A DNA stretch of 64,000 bases from Panopea generosa (GCA_029582155.1 CM055896.1:30144373-30208372); one strand, 5' to 3'; positions 46,207-56,858 are shown, counted from the first letter of the stretch. The notes: generated from the letters alone by a model not told the origin. A program made the numbers and translations.

Positions 46207-46350
46207 AATGTTCGCTCGGTTTGTATGGCAATAGCTGCTCTCAAATATGTAGTGACAAATGCAAGGGTGGGTACAGTTACTGTAATAACGTGGACGGTAC
46301 ATGTGAGCAAAGATGTGTGGCAGGGTGGATGGGTAACAAGTGTAACCTAG
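46207..46350 (+). CDS. Receptor exon: EGF module A3
   Basis: Encodes CSLGLYGNSCSQICSDKC and onwards as in A2, with Leu at two first-loop positions. Donor G|GTAGGT, phase 1. The flanking 60-70 intronic bases are also nearly identical to those of A2 and A4. First exon of the 2.28-kb tandem duplication unit that was copied to give A4-B4. Confidence 0.95.
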   Translation, partial: NVRSVCMAIAALKYVVTNARVGTVTVITWTVHVSKDVWQGGWVTSVT

Positions 46351-47056
46351 GTAGGTGTATTAAAAAGTATTCGGTTATAGTAGTATGTACGAAAAAAACG
46401 TTAATGCGGATAAATGTATTATATAAAAATAAAAATGTATTATATATTTTAAGAATCTTCCGTAAACTACTGAGCGATACCGATTACAGTTGCTCACTTG
46501 CTATGTATAACATGTACGTACATGATATGACAATTAAAATGTGTGTAGTTAGAATTATATACACTAACCACAAAATTTAATCCTTCAAACTTCAATTAGT
46601 GTAATACAAATATATTTAATGTTTATTTTAATTTGTGAAAGTCAAAGACATATGCATTGCAATATATGTGTTATGTTACTGTCAACGGTGATATTGGTTA
46701 TAAATATATTCGATTTTTGAGAAATAAGGGCCAAAATTATGAAGTTATATTGTGAATGATAATACAGATTAAAATAATATAAAGTGTAACAGTTATGTAT
46801 TTTTGGTTCAATGGTAAAGTTTAGTAAACATCATTATATTTTACGGCATTCTGTGTTATCAAAATAACAAGATCGGAAAGAGAGGAAATGTTTTCGCCTA
46901 AGTATAGATTTGATTACTTTTTCAAATATGGTACTTCTGGATAAATATTGGCATCAATTTATTCTAAAGATGCTTAAGATATTCTAAGCTTTCTTTAACA
47001 TACTGTATTTTCTGATTCTATTACGGAAATTGCCGCATCTATATAATCATTTATAG
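46351..47056. other. Intron between A3 and B3
   Basis: Aligns along its whole length with 48636-49337 and, less closely, with 44339-45027. Confidence 0.7.
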
Positions 47057-47191
47057 AATGTACCGACGGAAGATATGGAGAAAACTGCGGTCAACAATGT
47101 GGTCATTGCTTAAATGCTCCATGTGATAAAAAATCCGGTAAATGTATCGGTGGATGTAATGCTGGGTACCAGAATGAAAAGTGTGATATCG
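47057..47191 (+). CDS. Receptor exon: EGF module B3
   Basis: B-type module: CTDGRYGENCGQQCGHC, APCDKKSGKC, IGGCNAGYQNEKC. The acceptor is TTTATAG, the donor G|GTTAGT (less common than GTAAGT but shared with B4). Differs from B4 at one residue (Lys against Ser before the sixth Cys). Confidence 0.95.
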
Positions 47192-48491
47192 GTTAGTATA
47201 TTGGATATTGATTAGAATGGTAGATATAATCATACAGTACAAATCTTATTATATTGAATCTATATTTTAACTGTTGACTACGCAAACCTGTCGATGTCTC
47301 ATTCAATTAGATAGTCAAAAAGGTAACATTGATATTTTATTTGTACTCATTGATTCCAGTAACAACAAAACAACATTCATTAAGCTGACCTTTAAAAAAT
47401 AGTTGCAAATGTTAGTAATAGTCATTTACCTATTATATGATATTGTAAAATTAAAGTTGTTAACTGAATTAAAACATAGTTATATATAACAAAAATCAAA
47501 TAATGGAAAACAAATACCGGAGTTCGAAAACTTCTCTAGCTCTCTCGGAAATGAGACCTGATTTTTGAAAACGCAAGTTACAAATTTGGAAACATTTTAA
47601 AAAGAGTGTGAATTCGAGACAAAACCAAACTGTTAAAAACAAATGACACAATCTTACCAGAAACCGTTATGACATTCATTGTCTTCGCCTCATCTTTAAT
47701 TCCGTAAACATCATTTAACCATTAGTAAATCGACATTGGATATTCATCAACTGTACATTAGCGTAAACAACATTTTGTTATATGTTGAAAACATTCGCCA
47801 TTTCGTTTTTATATGGTATCGAGATCAAGACAAGCTTACCTGAAGTCTTATTTCAGGTTAAAAAAATGGACTATTTTTAGGTTCTGCTCTTTTGTTGTTA
47901 TTGTTTAGTGTTGGAGAAATACAATATGACATTTTTTTATTTGATAACCATGATGAAATCGTTATATTCGGAAAAAATGTAATGCAATACATATCTTATA
48001 CACCAAAACATCGCCCCTTACCATTTTTCATGGAATAAAATGACGACTGTTGAAAGCCTTAAATTAAATAAATACAAGCAGATTTCAAGTTCGGTTTATC
48101 TTTTTAATTGAATTTTTCTGCTTTTTCTTTTCTCGAGACCGGAATGTTAAGGTCTTCAAAAAGGAATGTGTATCATGCACATGCATGTTGTCTTCTGAAA
48201 ATTAAAATTAAATTTAAAATACGTCGGCTATTATCAAAATATTTATTTTAAACGATAATGTATATATTTAACCTTCACATTATCAATGCTGTAAGAATCA
48301 TTCCACATTCAATATGCATTAAGAACTGGAAAATAAGAGCATTCAAGTCATCGCCTATTGGTTGTGTAACTCAAATATACAAAACAAATGAATTTTGAAC
48401 CATGTAAACGTTTGTAACATTTTACTCCTGCAACGAATAATACAAAATATATTGGATATTTTTACAAATAAATTTTAACACTGTTTGACAG
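47192..48491. other. Intron between B3 and A4
   Basis: Unit-1 copy of the long intron. An open frame found in the unit-2 copy (50061-50324) is broken here by a one-base difference in a poly-A run, so it is not a conserved gene. Confidence 0.7.
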
Positions 48492-48635
48492 AATGTTCGC
48501 CTGGTTCGTATGGCAATAGCTGCTCTCAAATATGTAGTGACAAATGCAAGGATGGGTACAGTTACTGTGATAACGTGGACGGCACATGTGAGCAAAGATG
48601 TGTGGCAGGGTGGATGGGTAACAAGTGTGACCTAG
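48492..48635 (+). CDS. Receptor exon: EGF module A4
   Basis: A-type module with CSPGSYGNSCSQICSDKC, KDGYSYCDNVDGTC, WMGNKCDL. Three residues differ from A2 (Gly/Asp, Asn/Asp, Asn/Asp), each making the module more acidic. The acceptor is TTTGACAG, the donor G|GTAGGT, phase 1. It sits right after the duplication junction at 48424. Confidence 0.95.
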   Translation, partial: NVRLVRMAIAALKYVVTNARMGTVTVITWTAHVSKDVWQGGWVTSVT

Positions 48636-49337
48636 GTAGGTGTATTAAAAAGTATTCGGTTATAGTAGTATGTACGAAAAAACGTTAATGCGGATAAATG
48701 TATTATATAAAAATAAAAATGTATAATATATTTTAAGAATCTTCCGTATACTACTGAGCGATATCGATTACAGTTGCTCACTTGCTATGTATAACATGTA
48801 CGTACATGATATGACAATTAAAATGTGTGTAGCTAGAATTATATACACTAACCAAATTTAATCCTTCAAACATCAATTAGTGTAATACAAACATATTTAA
48901 TGTTTATTTTAATTTGTGAAAGTCAAAGACATATGCATTGCAATATATGTTTTATGTTACTGTCAACGGTGATATTGGTTATAAATATATTCGATTTTTG
49001 AGAAATAAGGTCAAAAATTATGAAGCTATATTGTGAATGATAATACAGATTAAAATAATACAAAGTGTAACAGTTATGTATTTTTGGTTCAATGATAAAA
49101 TTTAGTAAACATCATTATATTTTACGGTATTCTCTGTCGTCAAAATAACAAGATCGGATAGAGAGGAAATGTTTTCGCCTAAGTATAGATTGGATTACTT
49201 TTTCAAATATGGTACTTCTGGATAAATATTGGCATCAGTTTATTCTAAAGATGCTTAAGATATTCTAAGCTTTCTTTAATATACTGTATTTTCTGATTCT
49301 ATTACGGAAATTGCCGCATCTGTATAACCACTTATAG
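48636..49337. other. Intron between A4 and B4
   Basis: Unit-2 copy of the A-B intron. Confidence 0.7.
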
Positions 49338-49472
49338 AATGTACCGACGGAAGATATGGAGAAAACTGCGGTCAACAATGTGGTCATTGCTTAAATGCTC
49401 CATGTGATAAAAAATCCGGTAGTTGTATCGGTGGATGTAATGCTGGGTACCAGAATGAAAAGTGCGATATCG
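49338..49472 (+). CDS. Receptor exon: EGF module B4
   Basis: B-type module: CTDGRYGENCGQQCGHC, APCDKKSGSC, IGGCNAGYQNEKC. The acceptor is CTTATAG, the donor G|GTTAGT, phase 1. Almost identical to B3. Confidence 0.95.
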
Positions 49473-51451
49473 GTTAGTATATTGGATATTGATTAGAATG
49501 GTAGATATAACCATACAGTACATATCTTATTATATTGAATCTATATTTTAACTGTTGACTACGCAAACCTGTCGATGTCTCATTCAATTAGATAGTCAAA
49601 AAGGTAACATTGATATTATATTTGTACTCATTGATTCCAGTAACAACAACACAACATTCATTAAGCTGACCTTTAAAAAATAGTTGCAAATGTTAGTAAT
49701 AGTCATTTACCTATTATATGATATTGTAAAATTAAAGATGTTAACTGAATTAAAACATAGTTATATTATCAAAAATCAAATAATGGAAAACAAATACCGG
49801 AGTTCGAAAACATCTCTAGCTCTCTCAGAAATAGGACCTGATTTTTAAAAACACAAGTTACAAATTTGGAAACTTTTAAAAAGAGTGTGAATTCGAGACA
49901 AAACCAAACTGTTAAAAACAAATGACAAAATCTTACCAGAAACCGTTATGACATTCATTGTCTTCGCCTCATCTTTAATTCCGTAAACATCATTTAACCA
50001 TTAGTAAATCGACATTGGATATTCATCAACTGTACATTAGCGTAAACAACATTTTGTTATATGTTGAAAACATTCGCCATTTCGTTTTTATATGGTATCG
50101 AGATCAAGACAAGCTTACCTGAAGTCTTATTTCAGGTTAAAAAAAATGGACTATTTTTAGGTTCTGCTCTTTTGTTGTTATTGTTTAGTGTTGGAGAAAT
50201 ACAAAATGACATTTTTTTATTTGATAACCTTGATGAAATCGTTATATTCGGAAAAAAATGTAATGCAATACATATCTTATACACCAAAACATCGCCCCTT
50301 ACCATTTTTCATGGAATAAACTGACGACTGTTGAAAGCCTTAAATTAAATAAATACAAGCAGATTTCAAGTTCGGTTTATCTTTTTAATTGAATTTTTCT
50401 GCTTGTTATTTTCTCGAGACCGGAATGTTAAAGTCCTCAAAAAGAAATGTGTATCATGCACATGCATGTTGTCTTCTGAAAATTAAAATTAAATTTAAAA
50501 TACGTCGGCTTTTATCAAAATATTTATTTTAAACGATTATGTATATATTTAACCTTCACATTATCAATGCTGTAAGAATCATTCCACATTCCATATGCAT
50601 TAAGAACTGGAAAACAAGTGCATTCAAGTCATCGCCTATTGGTTGTGTAACTCAAATATACAAAACAAATGAATTTTGAACCATGTAAACGTTTGTAACA
50701 TTTTTTTTTAATAAATATACCATGTTTTGAATAGTTACATATCAAAATACACGTGCATTACAGTGGACATTGCGATGTCAACTAAAAAAGAGTTCAAAAT
50801 TTAATGTTAAATCAACATAAAACACATTTATTAATAATCACAAACGAAAGTTGACACAGAAAGAAATAAACTTCGTATAATAGCCATGATAAAAAACGGG
50901 ACACTTATCTTTCTAAATAATACATTACGTGACCTGTTTCATGTACATGTAAGCTATTCAAAAATGTTGATACAAAGCATCGAAGTCAACCAGACTGATA
51001 ACCCAGACAGTCTGTGACATGTACATAAGATGCTCTGATGAACATCAATGTGAAAACTGATTAAAATCTCACTAAATAGGTAATTTATACAAAATGCGCT
51101 CTTTTATTACTACGGATATTTAATGATACAAAAATAAGAAATAACGTTTAGCAATTACCAAGTGTTGTAAATGCTGGGGTCTGCCTTGACAGAAATTAAA
51201 AACAATCATAAAGGCGTGTACAATCATAACACGTTGTTCAAATATGACACAATACAATAAGATTTGACAGTTTGCAAGTTTCTTTATACTATAAACAAAT
51301 TTGATAAAATAATATATACTGACATACCGACCGCATTCTCTAAATATATGTTATCTGAAAATCATCAGTTTTCATTGTGCCTAAGTGAATGTACATGCCG
51401 ATGATGATCCGCAGTCAGATATATGTGATTAAGCATTGTTCATCCTTGTAG
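49473..51451. other. Intron between B4 and A5
   Basis: Up to about 50705 it is the unit-2 copy of the duplicated intron. From there to 51451 it is unique AT-rich sequence ending in the acceptor CATCCTTGTAG. Confidence 0.7.
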
Positions 51452-51586
51452 AATGTAATGACGGGTATTATGGAATAGGTTGCAAAAACAGGTGCAGCAA
51501 TAACTGTAAAGATAACCAGTCCTGTGGTAAAACTGACGGTGTATGTGAGTGCAAGGCAGGGTGGAAAGGTGACATATGTGACCAAG
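51452..51586 (+). CDS. Receptor exon: EGF module A5
   Basis: Encodes CNDGYYGIGCKNRCSNNC, KDNQSCGKTDGVCECKAGW, KGDIC. The spacing C-x8-C-x3-C-x3-C-x5-C-x6-C-x-C-x8-C has the classical C-x-C of MEGF10 modules, in contrast to the C-x3-C of A1-A4. Donor G|GTAACC, phase 1. With A6 it forms an older A subtype. Confidence 0.95.
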
Positions 51587-51894
51587 GTAACCATTTAATA
51601 ATACTTACCTAAATAAATTGAATAAATTAACAAACATATAAGAAGTGATTCCAATTGTGATTTCATAAATCATACAAAATATAGTATTATTTGATGACTC
51701 GAGTAAACTAGGGAACACATTGTCAGTGAATATGTTTTCAATATTGCTTTCAATCTTGATGCCAAAACCTAAAATAAAGAACATTTTTACCAAAATCTAA
51801 ATAATGTATACAAATTCGAGGCTTTTGATACACGATGGAGGTAACTGATGTGTGGGTTTTGCTTTACATTATACACAGTGACTTATGTTTACAG
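51587..51894. other. Intron between A5 and B5
   Basis: Short unique intron. A minus-strand open frame at 51605-51793 shows no domain. Confidence 0.6.
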
Positions 51895-52029
51895 AATGCC
51901 TCAATGGTACTTATGGAGAGAAATGCCTTGGAGAATGTGGTCATTGTTTAACTGGTCCTTGTGATAGTATCTCCGGTAAATGTACCGGTGGATGTATGGC
52001 TGGATACAAGGAAGTAAAGTGTGATATCG
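51895..52029 (+). CDS. Receptor exon: EGF module B5
   Basis: B-type module: CLNGTYGEKCLGECGHC, LTGPCDSISGKCTGGC, MAGYKEVKC. The acceptor is TATGTTTACAG, the donor G|GTAACT, phase 1. B spacing is fully kept though the residues have diverged from B2-B4. Confidence 0.95.
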
Positions 52030-52954
52030 GTAACTATATTGAATATCGATTTCAATGTTAGATTGTATGGTCCATAAGACGATGTATCCGGTAAATGTAC
52101 CCGTGGATGTAGGGTTTGCTACCGTACAACAATGTATGATACATAAAGCAGTACCTTATGTATACATTACATCCATTTACATGTTACCCTGTTTCTAAAG
52201 GATATCAACAATGTGATTCAAAATGTGTGGTGATAAAGGTATATAATAAAAGGTGCATTGCTAATTGATTAAATACTGTTACCAATATCATATTTCGTAA
52301 ATATGGCATGGAATCTTATCATACACGAGGCATCATCTGTCGTGGATCATAATAAAATGCAATTAAACGATAATTAACACGGCGAGAACATCGTTAAAAT
52401 TAGCGAAAAGGAGCACATGAACATTATTAATTTAACTTCTGGAAAAGCTATTATTTGCATTATAGCTAGGCGCTCTCGCCGTAGTCTGGTCTGTACATTT
52501 ATGTGTGGTTATTCACAAATATTTATCTCCATATAATTATATAAATTATATATATATGAAACACGCGGTGTAATGCAAGAACGGCAACTGAATTAAAACA
52601 TAAACTGATAAAGTAAGAAAACACTGATAACCAGTTGAAATAATAATAGTATATAGCTGACTGGATTGATATTGATAGCTTGAATATGTTTAACTTACAA
52701 CCTTATGCTATTCGTTCTTCGGGTTGACATTAAACACAACCATTGATCGAGTTTAATTTACAGAGATATGTTAAAGATGAATACAAATTCGTATATTAAG
52801 GAAACGCTTTAATGGTTATACTACTTTCAGAATGCAATCATGATGGAATTCAACTACGCTCATATTACGTATTTATAAAATAGATACACATCGATGATAA
52901 GCAACCACATGATAAAATACATTTAAACATGTGAAACAATAATTTTTCTTGTAG
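52030..52954. other. Intron between B5 and A6, with B-exon and repeat echoes
   Basis: At about 52082-52112 the sequence GTATCCGGTAAATGTACCCG and GATGTAGGG repeats part of B5 (ATCTCCGGTAAATGTACCGG, then GATGTATGG), a small relic of an exon duplication. At 52454-52540 lies a copy of the end of the duplicated unit at 19.2-20.0 kb. Confidence 0.55.
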
Positions 52955-53089
52955 AATGTGATGACGGTTTTTTTGGAATAAACTGCTCAAACAATTGTAG
53001 CGGTAACTGCCAAGAAAGGCTAATATGCAATAAAGTCAACGGTTTTTGCAAGTGTAAGGCAGGATGGAACGGTGATATCTGTGACCAAG
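52955..53089 (+). CDS. Receptor exon: EGF module A6
   Basis: CDDGFFGINCSNNCSGNC, QERLICNKVNGFCKCKAGW, NGDIC: same spacing as A5, with C-x-C. The acceptor is TTTTTCTTGTAG, the donor G|GTAACC, phase 1. An Asn-rich first half gives two possible N-glycosylation sites (NCS, NNCS). Confidence 0.95.
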
Positions 53090-53545
53090 GTAACCTTTCA
53101 AATTGCATAATATTTTACGAACTGACGAGTGCAATGAGTTATTTATGTATTATAAATAAATATAATTGTATTCCTAGTGACCAGATAAATAACTGACACG
53201 TGTATTTTGCTGATGCTTTTTTCTTTGGTATTTAATTAACATAGGGATGATTTTTGCAGGTTTTAAGTGATTGAATACATGAAGAATCGGTGTTTTTTCT
53301 AACATATTTGTAACATTCTTAAGAGTATTTTTTTTGCGTGTAATTTTCTCTTTAAGTTTATCTATTTGTATACACGTTCCACTTTGCTGGAATATATAAT
53401 CATTAGAAGTATTGTCAGTAGCAGGCTTAAGTAACACAATCTATTTGCTTAGTACTGTGTAACACGTTGCATTAATAATACAAATGACGAACGGTTAGAA
53501 AAGAACACAGTGACAGTTAATTGTTAAAAAGTGTTGCGTTTACAG
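53090..53545. other. Intron between A6 and B6
   Basis: Unique AT-rich intron; minus-strand open frame at 53174-53437 shows no domain. Confidence 0.5.
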
Positions 53546-53683
53546 CATGTTCCAACGGGACGTGGGGTTACAATTGCGACCGCGCATGCGGCAAATGTAT
53601 CACAGAACCATGTGACAGATACACTGGTAAATGTTCTGGTGGATGTCACAAAGGATACAAACGAACAAGCCTATGTAACGTGG
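53546..53683 (+). CDS. Receptor exon: EGF module B6
   Basis: CSNGTWGYNCDRACGKC, ITEPCDRYTGKCSGGC, HKGYKRTSLC: B spacing with one extra residue in the last loop (x9). The acceptor is GCGTTTACAG, the donor G|GTATGT, phase 1. The most basic and most diverged B module. Confidence 0.95.
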
Positions 53684-54436
53684 GTATGTATACATGCACA
53701 TGCACATGCACGAGTACTTATAACAGCACGAGTACTTATAACACCATTATCATATGGTTTTGCACATATAAGTTGATACAGTGAAAATAGCGAACAATAA
53801 TCTGATGTTAAATATAACATTTAGAGGCTTTTTAAATACACCTGTTTTTCACACCAAAATGTATGCCACTTCGGCGACTATTTAAAAATCGGTGGATGAT
53901 TCAGTTCAACAGGGTTTTGTGAAAACAGATTTTACAGTCAAGTTTAATGAAGAAAGAACAAGGTTAAATCTTTAATTGATGAACGAGAATTTTAAAAGAA
54001 AGATACAAAACTTTGAATTATATCTATGTTTGGGGCAAGTATGCGTTTATTTTCAATAATGTAATTCTGAAATATATATGTTAAGATTGATATTGGTTTG
54101 GTATGTATTGCCCATACTTGTTAAAACATGATTTTGGCATAAAGTAATTGAACAGTTCAAAAGCCATTTTAAAAAATTTTACATATCATTTTAATGTAAA
54201 TTCTATGAGAAATAAATTACACGATCCTTGATTTAGTTTGTAAAGTATATTATATAACCTAAAATACACGCGCTTCAAAGCATGTTATTAAGTAAGGACT
54301 TTATACTATTTAAATACCTTGGATGGAATATTTTCAGTGAGGCTGTAAGGGGAATTCTCCAGTTACACCTATAGAATTATACTATTTACATATCCTATAT
54401 TGAAAATTTAAATGTTTTGCTATGTTTATAATTTAG
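53684..54436. other. Intron before last EGF exon
   Basis: Starts with a short imperfect (CACATG)n/(GAGTACTTATAACA) repeat at 53692-53745. Otherwise AT-rich with nothing recognised. Confidence 0.5.
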
Positions 54437-54577
54437 AATGTGATGATGGTACACATAGTATCAACTGCACAGGAACATGTGGAAGTTGCAGTGGTGGAGT
54501 TATCAATTGTAATAAAACAACTGGAGCGTGTGCCCTTGGTTGTGCTGAAGGTTTTGGAGGAAATGTCTGTACTGCAG
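54437..54577 (+). CDS. Receptor exon: last EGF module
   Basis: CDDGTHSINCTGTCGSC, SGGVINCNKTTGAC, ALGCAEGFGGNVC: eight cysteines with spacing C-x8-C-x3-C-x2-C-x6-C-x6-C-x3-C-x8-C, so B-like with a longer fourth loop. The acceptor is TTTATAATTTAG, the donor G|GTATAT, phase 1. It is membrane-proximal, since the next exon holds the transmembrane segment. Confidence 0.93.
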
Positions 54578-55243
54578 GTATATACATGTTTACTTTTAAA
54601 CTATATTGAAAATATCGCTAAGACAGTATCAATTAAGACTGCGTGAAGATTGTAAATCCGATAGGTGTATAATTTAAAAAAAAAATCGCCTCAGATATCA
54701 AATTTTAAACGCTTTCAATGTTTCATATTATATCGGCTTCGAAGAAAAAACGGTGATTTTTTAAGCGCCTGACTATCTGGCATCTCTTTAGTATCGTAGG
54801 TTAATTTTCTGTTGTTAATTTCATATGACCAAAAAACTGCTTCCGCATGGTTTCAAACTACTCAAGAAAAAAATGTTTTATTTATGTATCTGTCGAACGA
54901 TAGTAACTTTTTAATGTTCAAGAAAATATAATGACGTTTAAACGTGTTTTAATGATTACTTTTGATATAAGGTGCCTTCAAAAGGCGGATGCATAGGTTG
55001 CTGCAGTCCCGTTTATTAGGGATGTTTTAAGACATAACTATTAATATCTACTTTTATATGATTTATATTTATTTAGAAATAAACAGATACCTTATGAAAA
55101 TATTCTACATTAAAGAATCAAACGTTAAAAATGCAAACTTATCAATTGCATCAACTTTGAAATTTAAATATCACTCATTTACTTTATTTTTATGGCAATA
55201 ATATTTAAATATAAAAAAGAAACATATATTTTGAATGCACCAT
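54578..55243. other. Intron sequence, nothing recognised
   Basis: AT-rich intron. Confidence 0.4.
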
Positions 55244-55340
55244 TAATGCATCATCGGATACCCCCGGGTGTCAATTTTATACATCGTGATGGATGGAGAG
55301 TGTCGCAATTGATACCCCGCGGTATCCGACGAAGCATTTA
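55244..55340. repeat. Foldback (inverted-repeat) element
   Basis: Left arm TAATGCATCATCGGATACCC followed by GGGTGTCAATT pairs with right arm AATTGATACCCCGCGGTATC followed by CGACGAAGCATTTA, around a loop of about 30 bases. The arms are some 38 bp with a few mismatches and are GC-richer than the intron. MITE-like. Confidence 0.8.
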
Positions 55341-55529
55341 TGAACATAAAACTTTGAAAATATAGCCCAGGATAGGATACCTATCCCATACCCATCCCAA
55401 TCTTCTTGTTCCATTTATTTCTGAGAGAAACACTGAAATGTGTCTATGCTTTTATTTGAATTGTCGAAGATATTCTAACAAGAATTGTTTCATAAATGTT
55501 CAATACCAATATTTCGGACTGTGTTACAT

Positions 55530-55752
55530 GTAAATGTATTACTATCAATCTTTGGTTCGTGAGTTTGAATCCTCATCCGACAACATTCTTCATTGTTTGA
55601 TATATTACATCACGTCTGTCACCGCTAATGCAAGTAGGAATGTTATATGTTACTTGCTGAGATGGGTTCACTCGAGTACTGGTCAACCTTCGAAGATACC
55701 AGGAAAAGGAAGTTAGGTTAACTGATCGTCTTTTAGCCCAAGATGGCATAGC
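55530..55752 (+). mobile_element. tRNA-derived SINE, family A, copy 4 (head truncated)
   Basis: Starts inside the tRNA-like head (GGTTCGTGAGTTTGAATCCT is the box B region), continues with ATTACATCACGTCTGTCACC and GAGATGGGTTCACTCGAGTA, and ends with GTTAACTGATCGTCTTTTAG and AAGATGGCAT, as in copy 2. Box A is missing. Confidence 0.7.
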
Positions 55753-56399
55753 AATGACTCAATGAGTCTTTTGATTTTTTGGGTACTATTCTGACTATTT
55801 TGTTTTAATAGCTAAGTCCTATATTGAGTAACAATTGGTAAGGATTACACCGTTGAAATGTGTCTATCCATAACAGTGTCGAGTAAGCAACTGTATTTAA
55901 CATAAAACATGTTAAAGACAACTGCCAACAAATCATTAGAAGACGTGTTCAATGACAACAGCGCATAATACATATCAATTGTATGTACATAGGAGTGTAC
56001 TTAATTTGTTATATAACGTTTTCTGAATATGCTATCTGAATGTACCGATTAAAAATCAAGAATAATATTAACAGTATGTGCTTCAGACAAATTTATTATT
56101 GTTAATGATTTTCCACCCTATGCATTTTCATGAGTTAAATATACTCTATATGCAACTAAATAGTGAACACTACTCAAAATCTGATTGCAACTTGACGCGT
56201 TTCGATGTTTATTGTGTCTTTATTGTAGTTTAAAGAAAGTATACGACAACTACTCGTACATTGTAATGAGTCTTTAAAGTCTACATACTCTAACGATAGG
56301 AAAACAGCTTCTGGTATGTCTGCGGATTTTAAATAAAACGCTGTGGATTTCGGACGCAATGATAGGATGTTTAAGTAAAGTGCAATAACTGTATTTCAG
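55753..56399. other. Intron before transmembrane exon
   Basis: AT-rich, nothing recognised; ends in the acceptor CTGTATTTCAG. Confidence 0.4.
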
Positions 56400-56527
56400 A
56401 GTTGCCTGAAACACAACCTACTCCGGTGGCAGCAATTGTCGGAGGTATTGTCGCCGCTGTAATTGTTATTGTTGCTGTTCTGGCTGTACTGCTGTTTCTT
56501 AGACATCGACGACAGAAAATAGAGTAA
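56400..56527 (+). CDS. Receptor exon: transmembrane segment and short tail
   Basis: Encodes ELPETQPTPVAAIVGGIV, then AAVIVIVAVLAVLLFL and RHRRQKIE before TAA at 56525-56527. The 25-residue hydrophobic run followed by a basic stop-transfer cluster is a type I transmembrane segment, preceded by a short Pro/Thr stalk. It begins in phase 1 and completes the Glu codon from the previous exon. The TAA may end the protein with an eight-residue tail. Alternatively GA|GTAAAT at 56522-56529 is a donor and a cytoplasmic exon follows, but I see none on the plus strand up to 64 kb. An AATAAA at 56527-56532 is too close to the stop to act as the poly(A) signal. Confidence 0.85.
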
Positions 56528-56858
56528 ATAAATTTAAAATTTACTTAACATGTACACATTATCAACTGATGAATTCCCATGAAGCCATTAGTATACACAC
56601 ATTTTCTTAAAAACTTGTTTTAATATATTCATAGCAAAAGATGGGACCCTAGATTCGAAACGGCAACTTGTTTTCAATATACGACGTGGGCTCTAAACGT
56701 TCGTGGAAAATCTTTATAAAACAAGAAATTAACTTCGTTGACAGTCTTTATCAAACAAGAACTAAACACATAGCATTTATATAATTTATACAGTCTAGAA
56801 TATCGATTTTATACCATTTAAAAGAACTGTTTAATTGGATATATGATTATGTTATTAC
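56528..56858. other. Possible 3' untranslated region or intron
   Basis: AT-rich. If the TAA at 56525 is the real stop, this is 3' untranslated sequence. No domain. Confidence 0.4.

Larger units (their letters stand above)
46139..50705. repeat. 2.28-kb tandem duplication containing an A-B exon pair
   Basis: The unit 46139-48423 (A3, B3 and long downstream intron) is repeated as 48424-50705 (A4, B4, intron). The two units stay close to identical throughout, including intron words such as ACCGGAGTTCGAAAAC and ATTCATCAACTGTACATTAG. At 48424 the sequence passes directly from AACGTTTGTAACATTTT (end of unit 1) to ACTCCTGCAACGAATAATAC (start of unit 2). This is the junction of the duplication. A3-to-A4 distance is 2285 bp and B3-to-B4 2281 bp. 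Confidence 0.93.

Noticed and set aside
50061-50324. 87-residue gene in the B4-A5 intron
   Set aside because: The paralogous intron copy at 47.8-48.05 kb has a one-base poly-A difference that breaks the frame; no splice or domain evidence.
56527-56532. AATAAA poly(A) signal at the receptor stop
   Set aside because: It overlaps the stop codon, leaving no room for a normal 3' end; no GT-rich element follows at the usual distance.
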